Below are positions 38,478-47,173 of a stretch of 64,000 bases of DNA, piece after piece (position 1 is the stretch's first letter; the number at the start of each line of letters is the position of its first letter). The stretch lies in NCBI RefSeq assembly GCF_000372865.1, contig NZ_KB889965.1, positions 2,656,547 to 2,720,546 of the forward strand, read 5' to 3'. The notes beneath the pieces are model-generated. The model was not told where the DNA came from. It was given only the letters and a program-made list of their open reading frames with translations, and did not search any database. Source of the stretch: Methylosarcina fibrata AML-C10. Its GTDB lineage: Bacteria > Pseudomonadota > Gammaproteobacteria > Methylococcales > Methylomonadaceae. Both the position numbers and the translations under genes were made by a program.

Positions 38478-39089
38478 ATGTATCACATTCTGATTATTCC
38501 ATTCCTGGCGGCCCTCTTGTCCGGATGCGGATACAACACGCTGCAATCGACCGACGAGAACATCAAGGCCTCCTGGAGCGAAGTGCTGAACCAGTACCAG
38601 CGCCGGGCCGATCTGGTGCCGAATCTGGTCAATGTGGTCAAGGGCTATGCGGCCCATGAAAAGGACGTATTGACGCAAGTGACCGAGGCCCGCGCCCGGG
38701 TCGGCTCCCTGCAGGCAACGCCCGAACTGGTCGACGATGAGGAAGCCTTTCACAAATTCATCGCCGCGCAGGGACAAATGACCGGCGCGATTTCCCGCCT
38801 GCTGGCAGTGGCTGAAAATTACCCGCAACTGAAGGCCGATAGCCTGTTCCGGGATTTGCAGGCGCAACTCGAAGGCACCGAAAACCGTATTACGGTCGCC
38901 CGCAATCGCTACATCGATGCCGTCAAGGAATACAACGTCACCGTGCGCTCCTTCCCCACCAATCTGACGGCGATGCTGTTCGGCTTCAAGACCAAGCCCA
39001 GTTTTACCGTCGAGGATGAAAAAGCGATCGCCACGCCGCCTAAAGTCGATTTCGGCGCTCCGGCCCCTACGGCCTCTCCCGGACAATAA
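38478..39089 (+). CDS. lemA: LemA family lipoprotein
   Basis: A 203-residue protein. The N-terminus MYHILIIPFLAALLSGC is a lipoprotein signal with lipobox LSGC, so it is probably membrane-anchored and faces the periplasm. The LemA core is clear: SWSEVLNQYQRRADLVPNLVNVVKGYAAHEKDVL and NRYIDAVKEYNVTVRSFPTN. The longer frame upstream is not supported. LemA proteins are usually next to TPM-domain genes, as here; their function is poorly known. Confidence 0.92.
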   Translation: MYHILIIPFLAALLSGCGYNTLQSTDENIKASWSEVLNQYQRRADLVPNLVNVVKGYAAHEKDVLTQVTEARARVGSLQATPELVDDEEAFHKFIAAQGQMTGAISRLLAVAENYPQLKADSLFRDLQAQLEGTENRITVARNRYIDAVKEYNVTVRSFPTNLTAMLFGFKTKPSFTVEDEKAIATPPKVDFGAPAPTASPGQ

Positions 39090-39105
39090 AACCCGTCAGA
39101 TCCCG

Positions 39106-39936
39106 ATGATCCGTTTCGCCCGCGCGCTGCTAGGGGTTGTTCTACTGGCTTGTGTTGCGCCGGTCTGGCCTCAGATCGCCGTCCCCGATTTGTCCCGCCG
39201 CGTTACCGACCTTACCGCCACCCTGTCGCCGACGCAAATGGAGGCGCTGGAACGAAAGCTGGCGGCGTTCGAGGCCGAAAAGGGAAGCCAGATCGCCGTA
39301 TTACTGGTTCCCACCACGCTCTCCGAAGACCTCGCTCAATTCGGCATCCGGGTCGCCGAAGCCTGGAAAATCGGCCGGCAAAACGTCGACGACGGGGTGA
39401 TCCTGATCGTCGCCAAAAACGACCGGAAACTGCGGCTCGAAGTCGGTTACGGACTGGAAGGCGTCATTCCCGACGCCGTCGCCAAACGCATCATCGAGGA
39501 AACGATCACGCCTTATTTCAAGCGCGGCGATTTCGCCGGAGGCATCGACGCCGGCGTGAATCAGTTGATGCAATTGATCCGCGGAGAAGCCTTGCCTCCG
39601 CCGGAACCGCAACCGGACTATGCGGAGAACGAAAATTCGTTCATGTTCATTCTGGTGGCGGGTTTGTTCACAGGATTCATTTTATCGGCACTGATGGGGC
39701 GTTTTATGGGCGGCTTGCTGGCCGGGCTCGGCAGCGGCGCGGTCGCGGCCGTCTTTCTGGGCGTCGGCTTCGCCATCGTGCTGGGGCTGATGGTTTTCAT
39801 ATTGATTCTCGGCGGCTTCACGCACCGTGGAGGCGGCGGCTGGTCCAGCGGCGGCTACAGAAGTTCCGGCGGCGGCAGTTCCTGGGGCGGGGGCGGCGGC
39901 GGTTTCGGCGGCGGAGGCGCCTCGGGCTCATGGTAA
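39106..39936 (+). CDS. TPM-domain membrane protein (YgcG-like)
   Basis: A 276-residue protein. The signal peptide (about 1-20) ends near VWPQIAVPDL, followed by a TPM domain (about 25-160; LSPTQMEALERKLAAFE, SQIAVLLVPTT, RKLRLEVGYGLEGVIPDAVAKRI), two transmembrane segments and a Gly/Ser-rich C-terminal tail. The signature GYGLEG is intact. It lies 17 bases after lemA and overlaps the next TPM gene. I start at the ATG at 39106 (MIRFARALLG). Confidence 0.9.
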   Translation: MIRFARALLGVVLLACVAPVWPQIAVPDLSRRVTDLTATLSPTQMEALERKLAAFEAEKGSQIAVLLVPTTLSEDLAQFGIRVAEAWKIGRQNVDDGVILIVAKNDRKLRLEVGYGLEGVIPDAVAKRIIEETITPYFKRGDFAGGIDAGVNQLMQLIRGEALPPPEPQPDYAENENSFMFILVAGLFTGFILSALMGRFMGGLLAGLGSGAVAAVFLGVGFAIVLGLMVFILILGGFTHRGGGGWSSGGYRSSGGGSSWGGGGGGFGGGGASGSW

Positions 39937-40436
39937 ATTTAAAGCGCTGGCTGGTTCACCTCTTTACGCCGCCCTGGCGATGGCGCCTGACGTTTCCGGG
40001 CGAGCTGCTGAGCGAGATTGAAAAAACGGTCAAACAGTCCGAGCGCCGCCACCGCGGCGAGATTCGCTTCGCTATTGAAAATACCCTGGCGCCGGTCAGG
40101 ATCTGGCGGGGCGTGTCCGCCCGCGAGCGCGCGCTGGAAGTGTTTTCCGATTTACAGGTCTGGGATACCGAAGAAAACAGCGGCGTCTTAATCTATCTGC
40201 TGTTGGCGGATCACGAAGTCCATATCGTTGCCGACCGAGGCATCGCCAGACGAGTGGCTCAAGCCGAATGGAATTCGATAGCGGAAGCCATGCAGACCGC
40301 CTTCCGCAACGGCGATTTCCGGCAGGGTTCGCTGACGGGCATCGAACAAATAAACCGATTGCTGGCCGGCCACTTTCCCGCCGGAGAAGAAAATCCGAAC
40401 GAGCTGTCCGACCGGCCGGTCATTATCCGGTCATGA
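39930..40436 (+). CDS. Second TPM-domain protein, cytoplasmic or membrane-associated
   Basis: A 168-residue protein with a TPM-like domain (about 25-140): ELLSEIEKTVKQSERRHRGEIRFAIEN, VLIYLLLADHEVHIVADRGIARRV, FRQGSLTGIEQINRLLAGHFP. It has no signal peptide, and the GYGLEG-type segment reads VADRGI. It overlaps the stop of the first TPM gene (ATG at 39930, TAA at 39934-39936), so translation is likely coupled. lemA, TPM1 and TPM2 form one small operon. Confidence 0.85.
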   Translation: MVNLKRWLVHLFTPPWRWRLTFPGELLSEIEKTVKQSERRHRGEIRFAIENTLAPVRIWRGVSARERALEVFSDLQVWDTEENSGVLIYLLLADHEVHIVADRGIARRVAQAEWNSIAEAMQTAFRNGDFRQGSLTGIEQINRLLAGHFPAGEENPNELSDRPVIIRS

Positions 40437-40511
40437 ATTCATCCCGGTCCGAAGATCGGCGTCATTCGGAGTGTCGAGCTGGGCATTCGGCGCAATTCAA
40501 TAATCGTCAGT

Positions 40512-40536
40512 CAATTTCAGGTAAGAACTGAAATTG
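40512..40536. terminator. Hairpin between TPM2 and HDOD genes
   Basis: CAATTTCAG-GTAAGAA-CTGAAATTG, a perfect 9-bp stem in the 134-base gap between convergent genes. The stem is AT-rich and the T run is short, so terminator function is only likely. Confidence 0.4.
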
Positions 40537-40570
40537 TATTGGACGCCGTCTCCGGTCAAAGCGCGCGGTC

Positions 40571-41410
40571 CTACATCAACAGCCTTTCGGCTTCGTCGCT
40601 GACTTCGGAAACAGCTTCTATCTCCAGGATCTCGATTTCGGCGTCCAGCCCGAGCTTGGCGAAGGCCGGCACCAGGCCCAGGTCAGGCTTGGCCGAAGGA
40701 TTGTCGGACACCAGGGTCTCCAGGTAGGCGACCTGAACCACGTCCACGTAATCGGCCTCCGGAGCCGGGTCGCGCTGAAAGTCCAGGTATTCCCAGGTCG
40801 CCCGGCAGAGCGATTCGGGCAGATTCCAGGATTTCATGATGAGCTTGCCGATAGCAGGATGCAGGCGCTCTAGATGCTGTGACAGCGTCGCCCCGTCCTT
40901 ACCGAGTTCGGGGAGTTTCTCGGCAAGAGTGAGGATGGGGAGCTTGCCGATCTGATGGATCAGCCCCGCCAGCATGGCCTGGTCGGGATCGAGATGGCGG
41001 CAGCGGCTGGCCAGGGCCCGGCTTACTGAGGCCACATGGACGCTGTGCCGCCATACGCTTTGAAACTGCTGGTCCAGGGCCGGCGAACTCGGCTTGAACA
41101 ATTGCTTCATGACCAGGCTGTTCACCAAGGTGCGGACTTTGTTATGGCCCATGCGGGTGATGGCGGTCTGGAGGCTGTCGATTTTCGCCTGGGCGCGGAA
41201 CAGTGGGCTGTTGGCCACTTGCAAGAGGCGCACCGACAGCCCCGGATCGGTGGAGATCAGCTTGGCGATTTCGGCATCGGTCGCCCGGTTGCTGCTAACC
41301 ATCTGTTGGACGTTGAGGGCCACCTGGGGCAAAGTCGGCAGCTTCAGCTTATTGCTTTGCACCGCCGTCTCGACGTATTCGAGGAAGTCTTCTTCGTTTC
41401 TTAAATCCAT
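40571..41410 (-). CDS. HDOD-domain protein
   Basis: A 279-residue cytoplasmic protein dominated by one HDOD domain (about 18-215). The LPTLPQVALNVQQMV, STDPGLSVRLLQVANSPLF and AMLAGLIHQIGKLPIL segments are typical. HDOD is a non-hydrolytic relative of HD phosphohydrolases: where an HD enzyme has HD, this reads HQ. Such proteins act in signalling, often beside two-component or c-di-GMP systems. No second domain is recognised in the last 60 residues, an acidic tail. Confidence 0.88.
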   Translation of the reverse strand: MDLRNEEDFLEYVETAVQSNKLKLPTLPQVALNVQQMVSSNRATDAEIAKLISTDPGLSVRLLQVANSPLFRAQAKIDSLQTAITRMGHNKVRTLVNSLVMKQLFKPSSPALDQQFQSVWRHSVHVASVSRALASRCRHLDPDQAMLAGLIHQIGKLPILTLAEKLPELGKDGATLSQHLERLHPAIGKLIMKSWNLPESLCRATWEYLDFQRDPAPEADYVDVVQVAYLETLVSDNPSAKPDLGLVPAFAKLGLDAEIEILEIEAVSEVSDEAERLLM

Positions 41411-42050
41411 GTAGGTTCTGTCTTTTCAAATTGAAAGGAGATACGGCCTCGCTGTAAAGCCGCCAATAGCAAGTATAGGACAAAACCGACAACTCCGCCC
41501 TCGCCCCGTCCGGCCCGAACACATGGAAATTCGGCGCAATCGGAACCTCTGCCGCTTGGGCTGGTCTAGAAAAAGGGTACAGGTGCGGATCTCCCGGTCG
41601 GTGTAACAGCTCTTCTGGAAGCCGTCGCCGCCCGGCGCCTCGGTCAGGAAATTCAACGACCTTTCCTGACTTCTTCGGGGCAAGCTCTACTACGATCTGA
41701 CCTGTATCGCAAGACTTGGAGCTTATCCATAAATAAGCGAGCAGCCCGGATGAAACGCGGTGAAATCCGGGAACATCGAAGCCCCGGTTGTTCCGGATTC
41801 CGCAAAGCTATTCAGGCTGCTTGCCCGCAGGCCAGCTCTGGCGATAGGCGGAAAACACTCTGTCCGAATCGGAAATGAAATTCGGTCGGCCGGGCGTGCT
41901 CTAACTTCAACTGTTTTCTTATTTTCTAGTATATCATTTTAATATATACTGATAAAGCAAGTATGATTTGATCCACTCGGCTCGAATGACTGACGTCTCG
42001 TTGCGTCTCTTCTCTGTTTGCCGGCGCCCAGACTGACTTCCGATCTTTCC
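41411..42050. other. Long gap between the HDOD and L,D-transpeptidase genes
   Basis: About 640 bases. A minus-strand frame at 41426-41683 (85 codons) has no start signal or recognised family, and may be a relic. The stretch 41900-41970 is AT-rich (TAGTATATC, TTAATATATAC) and probably holds the promoter of the L,D-transpeptidase gene. Confidence 0.35.
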
Positions 42051-43052
42051 ATGAAAATTTTTATACGTCTTTCATTTTTATTATTCGCCTCATTCGCCGT
42101 CCCAAACGAAGCCGGAGCCACAACGTATGACCTACCGGTGAACGGCGGCGACAGCGTCATTACCGAGTTCGAAGACAACGTTCCGTTAACGCGGGCCGAA
42201 CAGGATGAAACCCTGCTGGACGTGGCCAGGCGATTTCTGTTGGGGCAGACCGAAATCGTCAGATTGAATCCCGAAGTGGACCGCTGGCACGTCAAAAAAG
42301 GAGAAATCATCCGCCTGGCCAACCGGAGGATTCTGCCGGACACGCCTCACGAAGGCATTACACTGAACATCTCCGAATACAGGATGTATTACTACCCTCC
42401 GGCTCAACCCGGCCAGCCCGCGCAAGTCGTCTCCTACGCTCACGGAATCGGCCGGCAGGACTGGAAGACGCCCTTGGGCAAAACCCGGATCACCGGAAAA
42501 ATAAAAGATCCTTCCTGGCATCCGCCCGAATCGATCCGGCGCGAACACGCCGCCAACGGCGACCCGTTACCGCCCGTCGTGCCGCCCGGCCCTCACAATC
42601 CGCTCGGCGCTTACCGGTTGGATCTCGGTATTCCCGGCGGCTATCTGATTCACGGCACCGACATCGACAAGATCTATGGGATCGGCATGCAGATTACGCA
42701 CGGCTGCGTGCGCATGTATCCTGAAGACATCGAGGCGCTGTACCGTTCGGTTCCGGTCGGCACGCCGGTTTATATCGTGAAGCAGCCGATCAAGGTCGGC
42801 TGGCTCGACCATGTCCTCTACATCGAAGCGCATCCGGATCTCGACGGCGAAACGACGACTTGGGACCAGCGTTACAGCAGCGCATTGAATCTGATTCAAA
42901 AGGCCAACGGCGGCATCGTGCCCGAGTTCGACAAACAGGCCTTAACGCAGGCGCTTACGCAACTGAACGGAAATCCCGTCGCTCTCTACCGCCGCGCGTT
43001 ACAGCAGCAAACCGCCGCAGCGGTCGCGGGCAGCGCAGATTCGGGCTCTTAA
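42051..43052 (+). CDS. L,D-transpeptidase (YkuD/ErfK family) with LysM-like segment
   Basis: A 333-residue exported enzyme. The signal peptide (1-22) ends near EAGA-TTYDL. The segment DETLLDVARRFLLGQTEIVRLN resembles LysM. The catalytic YkuD domain has YLIHGTD and the cysteine motif THGCVRMYPEDIEALY. It joins peptidoglycan stems or anchors lipoprotein, in the periplasm, like E. coli ErfK/YbiS. The start is at the ATG at 42051. The last 60 residues are a low-complexity Gln/Ala tail. Confidence 0.93.
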   Translation: MKIFIRLSFLLFASFAVPNEAGATTYDLPVNGGDSVITEFEDNVPLTRAEQDETLLDVARRFLLGQTEIVRLNPEVDRWHVKKGEIIRLANRRILPDTPHEGITLNISEYRMYYYPPAQPGQPAQVVSYAHGIGRQDWKTPLGKTRITGKIKDPSWHPPESIRREHAANGDPLPPVVPPGPHNPLGAYRLDLGIPGGYLIHGTDIDKIYGIGMQITHGCVRMYPEDIEALYRSVPVGTPVYIVKQPIKVGWLDHVLYIEAHPDLDGETTTWDQRYSSALNLIQKANGGIVPEFDKQALTQALTQLNGNPVALYRRALQQQTAAAVAGSADSGS

Positions 43053-43077
43053 CGGACGTCGCGGAGCATTTCCCCGA

Positions 43078-43632
43078 TCAAAGCAGCCCCAACTGCAACT
43101 GGGCCACTTCCGACATCATGTCGCGGGACCAGGGCGGATCGAGCACGACCTCGACGTTGACGTGGGCCACGCCCGGCAGCGCGCGGATGCATTTTTCGAC
43201 ATCGCTCTGAATGACCGGCCCCATGCCGCAGCCCGGCGCAGTCAAGGTCATCCGGACGTGAACGTCGTTGAGCCCTTCCGCCGCCGGCGTGACTTCGCAG
43301 GAATACACCAGGCCCAGATCGACGATATTGACCGGAATCTCGGGATCGTAAACGGTTTTCATCACTTCCCAGCAGTTTTGTTCGACGGCTTCGGAAGTGG
43401 TTTCGGATACCAGGGCATCCGATGGGTGAGGCTCCATCCCCAGGGCGTCGGCATCGGCTCCCGCGATCCGGACCATGTAGCCCTGCTCGGTCACCACCGT
43501 ATAATTGTTGCCCAGAGCCTGGTACAAAGTCACCGTCTCGCCTTTTTTCAGGATTCCGACCATCCCGTCCGGTATGGTGATCATGTTGACGTCCCGGGTT
43601 AATGTATAGCTTTCTCGTTCTGCCATGGTCAT
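43078..43632 (-). CDS. sufT: Fe-S assembly protein SufT (MIP18/DUF59 family)
   Basis: A 184-residue protein. The N-terminal part (YTLTRDVNMITIPDGMVGILKKGETVTLYQALGNNYTV) is a small beta domain. The C-terminal half is a DUF59/MIP18 domain with the Cys motif MTLTAPGCGMGPVIQSDVE and VVLDPPWSRDMMSE. SufT proteins help iron-sulfur cluster assembly. The gene follows the SDR by 4 bases in the ubiG operon. Two starts, 43632 and 43626, are nearly equal. No suf operon is in the window. Confidence 0.9.
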   Translation of the reverse strand: MTMAERESYTLTRDVNMITIPDGMVGILKKGETVTLYQALGNNYTVVTEQGYMVRIAGADADALGMEPHPSDALVSETTSEAVEQNCWEVMKTVYDPEIPVNIVDLGLVYSCEVTPAAEGLNDVHVRMTLTAPGCGMGPVIQSDVEKCIRALPGVAHVNVEVVLDPPWSRDMMSEVAQLQLGLL

Positions 43633-43636
43633 TCGA

Positions 43637-44365
43637 TCATAAATGAAAGGTTCGGGCATCCACAATCTGTCCGGTGACGCCAAGGCTTTGCGGACCGAAC
43701 AAATACAAATAAACGGGCGCCAGGGAATCCATCGACGGCAGCCTGGTTTTATCTTCCGCCGGATACGCCCTTTTTCTCAGCGGAGAATCGACCGGCCCCG
43801 GCACTAGAATATTGACCCGGATTTTGCCCGATGATTCCCATTCTTCGGCCAGTATCCTGGCCATGCCTTCCAGCGCGATCTTCGAGACTCCGTACGCCCC
43901 GAAATACGCAGGCGCGTTCCGGGCCGAAGAATCGGAAGTGACCACGATCGAGGCGTGATCGCTCTTTTGCAGCACCGGCAGCAAGACTCGGTTCAACAAA
44001 AACGGCCCGTTCAGATTGACGTTCAGGGTGTGCCCCCAATCCTTGGTGCCGGTCAGGGCCAAGGGCGCAAAGGACGAGAATTCGACCGCCGAATGCAGAA
44101 TGCCCTGCAGCGAGCCGTATTTGGCTTCGATCCGGTCGGCCAGCTCCTGATAATCGTTTTCGCTGGCCCCGGCCAGGTCGAAAGGATACAGGATGGGCTC
44201 GGGCGCCCTCTCCGCGACGATGGCGTCGTAAACGGCTTCGAGCCCGGCCATCCGTTTGTCGAGCAAAATGACATGAGCGCCGCTGCGGGCCAGCGTCAGC
44301 GCGGCAACGCCGCCCAGGCCGCCGCCTGCGCCGGTAATCAGGAACACTTGGTTTGTTAAGGGCAT
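43637..44365 (-). CDS. SDR-family oxidoreductase (YciK-like)
   Basis: A 242-residue Rossmann enzyme. The nucleotide motif TGAGGGLGGVAAL, the active-site serine in TSDSSARNAPAY and the YxxxK motif (YFGAYGVSK) are present. A long upstream extension of the frame is only the shadow of the phosphatase gene. The true start at 44365 overlaps that gene's stop by 10 bases. It resembles YciK, found next to ubiG and mupP in Pseudomonas. Its substrate is unknown. Confidence 0.9.
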   Translation of the reverse strand: MPLTNQVFLITGAGGGLGGVAALTLARSGAHVILLDKRMAGLEAVYDAIVAERAPEPILYPFDLAGASENDYQELADRIEAKYGSLQGILHSAVEFSSFAPLALTGTKDWGHTLNVNLNGPFLLNRVLLPVLQKSDHASIVVTSDSSARNAPAYFGAYGVSKIALEGMARILAEEWESSGKIRVNILVPGPVDSPLRKRAYPAEDKTRLPSMDSLAPVYLYLFGPQSLGVTGQIVDARTFHL

Positions 44366-45036
44366 TGGTTGGCCTCTATCCATTGAAAAATGTGCCGTGG
44401 GGATGCGATCAGGGCGTCGGCGCCCCAGGTTTCCGGACGGTCGTCCGGATTCAGATAGCCGTAAAGGGCCGCCAGAGTTTTCATCCGGGCATTTTTGCCC
44501 GCCGCGATGTCGTGCACGGCATCGCCGATATAGACGCACTCCTCGGGCTTGACTCCGGCCTTGGCGCAGGCGGCCCACATCGGCTCGGGATACGGTTTCG
44601 GCTTCGCCGCGGTGTCGCCGCTGATGATGCAGGCGGCCCGGCCGGTAAGATTCAGGGCATCGGTCAACGGCTTGGTAAAACGGGCCAGTTTATTGGTGAC
44701 GATGCCCCATTTCAAACCCAGGGCTTCGATCGCTTCCAGCGTTTCCGGCATGCCGGCGAAGAAGGCGCTCTGTTTCGCGATGTTGCGCTGATAGCAGTCG
44801 TGCAGAAAATCCAGAATCCTCGTCTGTGTTTTTTCGTCGAGCGGCGCCGTGAGGCTGCCGGCGATCATTGCTTTTGCGCCGTGCGAGATATAAGGTTTGA
44901 TCTTTTCCGGCGCGGCGGCAGGCAAGCCGTAATGAACCAAGGCTTCGTTCAGGCAGGCGATCAGATCGGGAGCCGTATCCACCAGAGTGCCGTCCAGATC
45001 GAACAAGACGCAGGATAATTTAGCAGGGTTCGGCAT
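44356..45036 (-). CDS. HAD phosphatase of the Gph/MupP type
   Basis: A 226-residue HAD-superfamily hydrolase. Motif I is VLFDLDGTLVDTAPD, motif II is IVTNK, and motif III/IV is KPKPYPEPM and YIGDAVHDIAAGKNA. By similarity it would be called phosphoglycolate phosphatase. In Pseudomonas the gene at the same position (ubiG-X-SDR) is MupP, the MurNAc-6-phosphate phosphatase of cell-wall recycling, so that role is more likely here. Sequence alone does not separate the two. It is 8 bases from ubiG. Confidence 0.85.
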   Translation of the reverse strand: MPNPAKLSCVLFDLDGTLVDTAPDLIACLNEALVHYGLPAAAPEKIKPYISHGAKAMIAGSLTAPLDEKTQTRILDFLHDCYQRNIAKQSAFFAGMPETLEAIEALGLKWGIVTNKLARFTKPLTDALNLTGRAACIISGDTAAKPKPYPEPMWAACAKAGVKPEECVYIGDAVHDIAAGKNARMKTLAALYGYLNPDDRPETWGADALIASPRHIFQWIEANQCP

Positions 45037-45044
45037 CGGTCCGC

Positions 45045-45752
45045 CTAGTCCGGCCGTTTATAGGCGGCAAGATAGTTCACGCCAATGTCTTTGCCCAGGC
45101 TGAAGCGTTTGCTGACGGGATTGTATTCGATGCCGGCCATGCCCTTGAGTTCCAGTCCGGACTCACGGGCCGACCGGCTCAACTCCGAAGGCTTGATGAA
45201 CGTCTTATAGTCGTGCGTGCCTTTCGGCAGCATTCTGAGCACATGCTCGGCGGCGACGATCGCCAGCAGATAGGCTTTCGGATTGCGATTCAAGGTTGAG
45301 AAAAACACCGTGCCGCCGGGCTTGACCAGCGTCGCGCAGGACTTGATGATGGAGCCCGGATCGGGAACATGCTCCAGCATCTCCATGCAGGTGACAAGAT
45401 CGAAACCGGCCGGCTGCTGCTCCGCCAGTTCTTCGGCGCTGATTTTTTGATAATGCGCGTTGACGCCGGCTTCAAGCCCATGCAGTTCGGCCATGTCGAT
45501 CAGATCCTGGCTCAGGTCGATGCCCATCGCGTCCGCGCCCAGTTTCGCCAGGCCTTCGGTCAAAATGCCGCCGCCGCAGCCGACGTCCAGAACGCGCTTG
45601 CCGGCCAATTCGGCGTATTCCTGAATGAAGCCGATGCGGAGCGGATTGATGTCGTGCAGGGTTTTGAACTCCCCGGAAGGATCCCACCAGCGTTCCGCCA
45701 TTGAGCCGAATTTGTGGATTTCGTGCGGATGCACGTTTTCTGTTGCTGCCAT
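45045..45752 (-). CDS. ubiG: Ubiquinone biosynthesis O-methyltransferase
   Basis: A 235-residue SAM-dependent methyltransferase that carries out both O-methylations of ubiquinone synthesis. The KFGSMAERWWDPSGEFKTLHDINPLR start, the SAM motif VLDVGCGGGILTEGLAKLGA, and HVPDPGSIIKSCATLVKPGG are diagnostic. It is the first gene of ubiG-phosphatase-SDR-sufT and follows mtaD by 104 bases. Confidence 0.96.
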   Translation of the reverse strand: MAATENVHPHEIHKFGSMAERWWDPSGEFKTLHDINPLRIGFIQEYAELAGKRVLDVGCGGGILTEGLAKLGADAMGIDLSQDLIDMAELHGLEAGVNAHYQKISAEELAEQQPAGFDLVTCMEMLEHVPDPGSIIKSCATLVKPGGTVFFSTLNRNPKAYLLAIVAAEHVLRMLPKGTHDYKTFIKPSELSRSARESGLELKGMAGIEYNPVSKRFSLGKDIGVNYLAAYKRPD

Positions 45753-45776
45753 TGGAGTTAACCGTTAAAAATGGAT

Positions 45777-45792
45777 TTATAGTTTACTATAA
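45777..45792. promoter_or_regulatory. Palindrome in the ubiG promoter region
   Basis: TTATAGT-TT-ACTATAA, perfect 7-bp arms, about 25 bases upstream of ubiG in an AT-rich stretch. It could be an operator or overlap a -10 box. No regulator is known. Confidence 0.35.
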
Positions 45793-45856
45793 CACTAGGT
45801 TATTCGTCATAGGTTGTTCTTGAAACAAGAATCCGTGAAGTTGTCGACTCATCCAG

Positions 45857-47173
45857 TCAAGGCCGAACCGATAGCCGCCGCTGCCAATCGCCCACCTTGG
45901 CCGTTAAATCGGCGTTGTTGATCGTGGTCGGATAGCGTCGGTTCAAGAGGCGCCTGCCGGCCACCCAGACATCGCTGACCTGCTCTCGGCTGGCCGCATA
46001 AACGATCTGCGACAAAGGGCAATAAACCGGCTGCGTCTCCAGATGGGACAAGTCGACGGCGATGACGTCGGCGGCCTTGCCGACGGTCAGGGAGCCGATC
46101 TCGTGATCCAGACCCAGCGCCCTGGCGCCGTTGATCGTCGCCATTTTCAACGCAGTCATGGCCGGCACGGCGCGGGCGTCTCCGGCAACGGCTTTCGCCA
46201 GCAGCGCGGCGGTGCGCATTTCTCCGAACATGTCGAGGTCGTTGTTGCTGGCGGCCCCGTCCGTGCCCAGCGCGACATTGATTCCGGCCGCCAGACAGCG
46301 CGCCACCGGGCAAAATCCGCTGGCGAGCTTCAGGTTCGATTCGGGACAATGGACGACGTGCGCTCCGGCCTCGGCAAACAGGCGGATCTCATCCTCGTTC
46401 AACTGCGTCATATGGACCGCCATCAGGGACGGATTGACCAGCCCCAGCGAATGCAGCCTCGCCAGCGGCCTTTGCCCGGTTTTCGCCTGTTCCTGTTCGA
46501 TCTCAAGCCGGGTTTCATGCACATGCATGTGGACCGGCAAATCGAGCTCGTCGGCGAACATCCTGATTTTTTTCAGGGGCTCGTCCGCAACCGTATAAGG
46601 GGCGTGCGGAGCGAAAGCGGCGGTGATCAACGGTTCATGGCGAAACTGGTCGTGCAGGGCCAGGCCTTTTTCGATGTATTCGGCGCTGTTCTTCGCCCAT
46701 ACCGACGGAAAATCGACGACGATCAAGCCGATATTGGCGCGGATGCCGTGATGGACCGCCTGCGCTGCCGTGACTTCCGGAAAGAAGTACATGTCGTTGA
46801 AGCAGGTCGTTCCCCCCCGAATCATTTCGGCAATCGCCAGATCGGTCCCGTCCCTGACGAAGGACTCGCTCATCCATTTTTGCTCGATCGGCCAGATATG
46901 ATGCTGCAGCCAGTCCATCAGTTGCAAATCGTCGGCGATGCCCCGCAACAGGGTCATCGCGGCGTGAGTATGGCAATTGATCAAGCCCGGAAGCAGCGCG
47001 TGGCTGTCCAGATGTTCGGTCGCGGCCGCCCGGTAGCGCTGTCTGGCCGCGTCGGAGGGCAAACAATCGACGATGCGTCCGTTCTTGATCGCCAGGGAGT
47101 AGTATTCATAGGTTACGGATTCCGGCTCAACGGGTATAATCCATCTGGCATGGATGAGCGTATCGACTTGCAT
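45857..47173 (-). CDS. mtaD: 5-methylthioadenosine/S-adenosylhomocysteine deaminase
   Basis: A 438-residue amidohydrolase. The metal-binding HTH of LINCHTHAAMTLLRG, the central HMHVHETRLEIEQEQ, the CPESNLKLASG segment and the aspartate in ALGTDGAASNNDLDM are all present. MtaD turns methylthioadenosine into methylthioinosine. The start is the ATG at 47173 with AGGA 8 bases upstream. A TATAAT box for the gene lies in the 60-base gap to the divergent mtnA, supporting coordinated methionine salvage. Confidence 0.92.
   Translation of the reverse strand: MQVDTLIHARWIIPVEPESVTYEYYSLAIKNGRIVDCLPSDAARQRYRAAATEHLDSHALLPGLINCHTHAAMTLLRGIADDLQLMDWLQHHIWPIEQKWMSESFVRDGTDLAIAEMIRGGTTCFNDMYFFPEVTAAQAVHHGIRANIGLIVVDFPSVWAKNSAEYIEKGLALHDQFRHEPLITAAFAPHAPYTVADEPLKKIRMFADELDLPVHMHVHETRLEIEQEQAKTGQRPLARLHSLGLVNPSLMAVHMTQLNEDEIRLFAEAGAHVVHCPESNLKLASGFCPVARCLAAGINVALGTDGAASNNDLDMFGEMRTAALLAKAVAGDARAVPAMTALKMATINGARALGLDHEIGSLTVGKAADVIAVDLSHLETQPVYCPLSQIVYAASREQVSDVWVAGRRLLNRRYPTTINNADLTAKVGDWQRRLSVRP

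Noticed and set aside
41426-41683. An 85-codon minus-strand frame upstream of the HDOD gene
   Set aside because: No ribosome binding site and no family similarity that I can see. I could not show that it is a gene or a relic.
44366-44578. An N-terminal extension of the SDR
   Set aside because: It is the out-of-frame reading of the phosphatase gene, and the Rossmann fold begins right after the ATG at 44365.
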